DNA from: Clostridiales bacterium
GTDB taxonomy: Bacteria > Bacillota_A > Clostridia > Lachnospirales > Lachnospiraceae
Direction of reading: 5' to 3'
Assembly: GCA_030154385.1 (NCBI GenBank)
Contig: JASKJZ010000055.1
Location: forward strand, 1 to 10,318
Length of the DNA stretch: 10,318 nucleotides
The stretch's first letter is position 1, and the number at the start of each line of letters is the position of its first letter. This document shows positions 7,951 through 10,318 of the stretch, piece by piece. The position numbers and the translations under genes are program-made. The notes beneath the pieces were generated by a model. The model had not been told where the DNA came from. It saw nothing but the letters and a program-made list of their open reading frames with translations, and made no database searches.

Positions 7951-9328
7951 GTTCTTCCTCCCTATCGCTCTTTGGTTCCGCATATAAGGTATCAAGTACG
8001 ATTTTCATCGCCCATGGCGGAACCTTCTCGTCGTAAAAATCTTCTCCTGAAAATACAAAAGCAGTCTTATAAGAAGTTCGCTTTTTGGGGTAGATACCAT
8101 ATCCGTCGGTAAAATACAAAAGACCTTTTAAGTTGACAAGCTTTCCCTGCCCCTTTAAAGTTTCTACATAATCAAATACGGGTCGAAAATCCGTTCCGCC
8201 ATGCCCCTTGATTTCAAAGGTCTGCATGGCCTGGTTTAAGGCTTCCTTTGTGGATACCTGAATAACATCCTTAATTTCATTGTCGCATTGAATGATGTAT
8301 ACCTCCATCGCTTCCCCAAATAGATTGCTTTCTCGCAAAATATCAAAGGTCTGCTGTATAAAACGCTCCACCATTTCCCCCGAACAAGAACCCGAGGTAT
8401 CAATCGCGATAACAAACTCACGAATTTTATACTCCTCCTTGTATTCCAACTCTTCAATCAGCGGCATATTTCCATACAGGCTTAATCCATAATGATAGAA
8501 GCCATAATCAAACGAGTCCAAATCCTCACGAAGCTCCTCGCTGACCGAAGCGAACTTTCGTAAAAAGCTTCTATAATCCACTCTTTTTTGATTGCGAAGC
8601 CGCAACTGCTTCGAAAGCTTTGCTGTCTTATTACCGATGGCTCGAAAATAGGTTTCCAGACTGCTCTCTATTTTTTCACTCATCTGACTCCAGTTTTGTT
8701 CCTGCTGTTTGCTTTCTTTTTCTTCATTTTTCTTTTTCTCTTCTTGATTTTTTTGACACTTCCAAAAGAAATGATCATCGACCAAAAATAACAGCTCGGT
8801 CTGGTCAATCTTGGTATCCTCTAAATGCACCACTAAATAAGAATAAACCCCTTCCGCCGATAATACGGGAAGTGCCTTCTCAAGGGTTTCATACCAAGCT
8901 GTTTTTCTATCATCCTCAATCCAACGAACGGAAGGATATTCCAGCTGATCAATCAGATATTCGCAAACGATATCACATGCCAGATTCCATTTTTTTACAT
9001 CAAGCTTTCCTCCCACCGGATCTTGTTCCTTATAAACATGACCAAATAAGCAATGAAACAAAAGGTGAAGATATGCTCGATTCATCAAAATCCGACTTTT
9101 TTGATAACGATCTCCTAAAAACCTTGGATTGTAATAAATACAAGCTCCATCGGTTCCCATAAAAAAAGTTGATTGATCCATTTGATATTTTAATAAGGGA
9201 AATGCAAGCTCCAAAAAACGCATTGAAACAATAAGTTCATGCTTGGATACCGTAAGAATTTCTTCTCCAATTTGTTTAAATCTCTCTTTTTTTGATATTT
9301 CCTCTTTTTTCGATGCTTCTTCTTGCAT
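7940..9328 (-). CDS. VWA-like domain protein with DUF2201-type N-terminus, partner of MoxR ATPase
   Basis: A 462-residue cytosolic protein in two parts. The N-terminal part (about 20-190) resembles the putative metallopeptidase domain of DUF2201 proteins. It carries a histidine helix, H88-LLF-H92-CLFG-H97, where family members often have HExxH; the glutamate is a leucine here. A lysine/glutamate/glutamine-rich linker follows (about 193-215). The C-terminal part is a VWA-like domain with a complete metal-ion-dependent adhesion site: DTSGS (310-314), T379 in GHGGTDF, and D408 in FTDGYG. VWA proteins next to MoxR ATPases act as their substrate-binding partners, so that role is inferred. ATG 9328 was chosen because AAGGAGG lies six bases upstream; ATG 9346 would include that site as coding sequence. 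The gene lies 11 bases after the LRR gene and overlaps the MoxR gene by 11. Whether the N-terminal domain is an active protease is doubtful. Confidence 0.88.
   Translation of the reverse strand: MQEEASKKEEISKKERFKQIGEEILTVSKHELIVSMRFLELAFPLLKYQMDQSTFFMGTDGACIYYNPRFLGDRYQKSRILMNRAYLHLLFHCLFGHVYKEQDPVGGKLDVKKWNLACDIVCEYLIDQLEYPSVRWIEDDRKTAWYETLEKALPVLSAEGVYSYLVVHLEDTKIDQTELLFLVDDHFFWKCQKNQEEKKKNEEKESKQQEQNWSQMSEKIESSLETYFRAIGNKTAKLSKQLRLRNQKRVDYRSFLRKFASVSEELREDLDSFDYGFYHYGLSLYGNMPLIEELEYKEEYKIREFVIAIDTSGSCSGEMVERFIQQTFDILRESNLFGEAMEVYIIQCDNEIKDVIQVSTKEALNQAMQTFEIKGHGGTDFRPVFDYVETLKGQGKLVNLKGLLYFTDGYGIYPKKRTSYKTAFVFSGEDFYDEKVPPWAMKIVLDTLYAEPKSDREEEHEY
7957..7962 (-). promoter_or_regulatory. Ribosome binding site that fixes the MoxR ATPase start
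   Basis: GGGAGG on the minus strand, six bases before ATG 7950 and lying inside the last codons of the VWA gene. It supports the 446-residue form of the ATPase and translational coupling of the pair. Confidence 0.8.
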
Positions 9329-9334
9329 GCGATC

Positions 9335-9341
9335 CCTCCTT
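9335..9341 (-). promoter_or_regulatory. Ribosome binding site that fixes the VWA protein start
   Basis: AAGGAGG on the minus strand overlaps the TAA of the LRR gene and lies six bases before ATG 9328. It is a near-perfect site and argues against the longer reading from ATG 9346. Confidence 0.85.
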
Positions 9342-10221
9342 ACCATTCAAAGGTCTTTTTCTGCCTGCCAAAGCGCTTTGCTTTTACCTTTAAAAGTGCC
9401 GTTACAAATTCAAGCTGATCCGCAGCTCTAGAAAACTCCAAAAGTTGATTTAAGACTTCAACCTGTGCAACAGGAAGTGACACGAGAAATAAAAAGGGTT
9501 CTATGTCCGCATGCTGAATAAAGTACCTGCCTGCACTGATCATATGCTCCTCTAGGTAAGCCAAATAGGCCTCCCGATCAGAAGGCCATAAATCTTTTGG
9601 ATATTGCAAACGTAAAAGTGCAATGTGCTCCACGACGCGCTTTTGCTCATTTGCTTTTGTAAATGGAAAAACCGCATCATAGGCATGGAAGTCTATCCCC
9701 TCTTCGCTCACGCATTCCCGATAATGAATCCCGCAGCCATAGGTCACCTGATTGATGATGCGTGCCATCGTGTTTTCTTCATAATCATGCAGATAACGGG
9801 GAAAAATAAGATCTACTCGCTCCCTTTTCTCCCCGTAATAAATACGTCCTAATATCTCTTCCTTCACTTCGGATAGAATTCCCTTAAGACCGCTCATATT
9901 GCCATGCTTGGCAAATATCGTAACCGCATTCAGCGCAAAACAGTTTTTGAGCGCGCCATCCGCAATGGTATCCACGGAATCATGCAACACGATTTTATTT
10001 AATCCACGGCAGTCATAAAAACAGTGGCTGCCGATTTCCCTCACAGTTTCTGGGATTCGAACCTTTTTTATCACTCTTTTATTTTGAAACGCATAGGGCA
10101 GCAGCTTGGTTACTGGCTTGCCCTGAATGCGTTCTGGTATATCCACTACGAGGTCTTCCAGTTGATACGATTTGATATAAATTTCTTGTTCTGTTTCTTC
10201 AAATAGGTAAGCATTTGTCAT
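9340..10221 (-). CDS. Leucine-rich-repeat (LRR_5, BspA-type) protein with unrecognised C-terminal half
   Basis: A 293-residue protein with no signal peptide or membrane segment, so probably cytosolic, unlike most surface-exposed BspA-type repeat proteins. Residues about 24-100 hold three LRR_5-like repeats. The clearest are IKKVRIPETVREIGSHCFYDC (51-71) and IVLHDSVDTIADGALKNC (77-94); the first, around GKPVTKLLPYAFQNK (34-48), is more divergent. Residues about 105-293 show no family that I recognise. They look mostly helical, with conserved-looking aromatic patches (LIFPRYLHDYEE, AYDAVFPF) and a basic tail (KVKAKRFGRQKK). The gene starts 18 bases after an ABC exporter gene and ends 11 bases before the VWA gene. 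Its ribosome binding site is AAAGGA (10234-10239) with a longish 12-base spacer. The tight linkage suggests that it works with the VWA/MoxR pair, perhaps as a recognition or scaffold subunit. That is inference. Confidence 0.8.
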   Translation of the reverse strand: MTNAYLFEETEQEIYIKSYQLEDLVVDIPERIQGKPVTKLLPYAFQNKRVIKKVRIPETVREIGSHCFYDCRGLNKIVLHDSVDTIADGALKNCFALNAVTIFAKHGNMSGLKGILSEVKEEILGRIYYGEKRERVDLIFPRYLHDYEENTMARIINQVTYGCGIHYRECVSEEGIDFHAYDAVFPFTKANEQKRVVEHIALLRLQYPKDLWPSDREAYLAYLEEHMISAGRYFIQHADIEPFLFLVSLPVAQVEVLNQLLEFSRAADQLEFVTALLKVKAKRFGRQKKTFEW

Positions 10222-10239
10222 CTACAACTAGCATCCTTT

Positions 10240-10317
10240 CTAAGACACTTCCTTAAACTGTGCCATATAAAGATTATAATACTGCCCCCTCTTTTCAAGC
10301 AGCTCTTTTGCCGTTCC
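10240..10317 (-). CDS. ABC exporter, ATP-binding/permease protein (last 25 codons only)
   Basis: The window edge cuts this gene, leaving GTAKELLEKRGQYYNLYMAQF and then KEVS before a TAG stop. The pattern G-T-x-x-E-L-L-x-x-x-G-x-Y-x-x-L-Y-x-x-Q-F is the usual C-terminal tail of MdlB/MsbA-type half transporters, just after the H-loop region. Nothing can be said about the substrate. The gene runs in the same direction as the LRR/VWA/MoxR genes with an 18-base gap, so it may share their transcript. Confidence 0.75.
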   Translation of the reverse strand, partial: GTAKELLEKRGQYYNLYMAQFKEVS

Positions 10318-10318
10318 T

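Noticed and set aside
8620..9162. Long open frame (180 codons) on the plus strand, opposite the VWA gene
   Set aside because: It lies wholly antisense to a gene with clear domains and motifs, its product is low-complexity Phe/Leu/Ser-rich, and no good ribosome site precedes it. It mirrors the lysine/glutamate-rich linker of the VWA protein.

Overview
The window reads as a stretch of chromosome from an anaerobic, spore-forming-type Firmicute, most likely class Clostridia and plausibly Lachnospiraceae. The pointers are moderate AT richness, strong AGGAGG-type ribosome binding sites, a YtaF-like 'sporulation membrane protein', BspA-type leucine-rich repeats and tight gene packing. No exact species can be named from the sequence alone. 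There are no tRNA or rRNA genes, insertion sequences, CRISPR arrays or phage genes, and no gene-free stretch longer than about 85 bases.

Left part (1-3619): a YtaF/MntP-family membrane protein, cut by the left edge, points left. Across an 84-base divergent intergenic region, a complete P2A-type (SERCA-like) calcium-transporting ATPase points right. It is followed after about 20 bases by a small acidic protein of unknown function. This looks like a divergently arranged divalent-cation transport locus. A 13-bp-stem hairpin (3619-3656) sits between the convergent transcription units and probably terminates both.

Right part (3659-10317): six genes all on the minus strand, read from right to left. 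They are the last 25 codons of an ABC exporter, a leucine-rich-repeat (LRR_5) protein, a protein with a DUF2201-like N-terminus and a C-terminal VWA domain, a MoxR-type AAA+ ATPase, argininosuccinate lyase (argH), and an M32 metallocarboxypeptidase. Junctions are very tight: 18-base gap, 11-base gap, 11-base overlap, 63-base gap, 4-base overlap. One long transcript is therefore possible, though argH could have its own promoter in the 63-base gap.

The most interesting element is the LRR / VWA / MoxR trio (6610-10221). MoxR ATPases paired with VWA proteins are known as chaperone-like machines that remodel or activate client proteins (RavA-ViaA, CbbQ-CbbO, NorQ-NorD). Here the pair is preceded by an LRR protein with an unrecognised C-terminal half, which could be the adaptor or client-recognition part. 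The N-terminal domain of the VWA protein also has a histidine cluster that resembles a metallopeptidase HExxH helix but lacks the glutamate.
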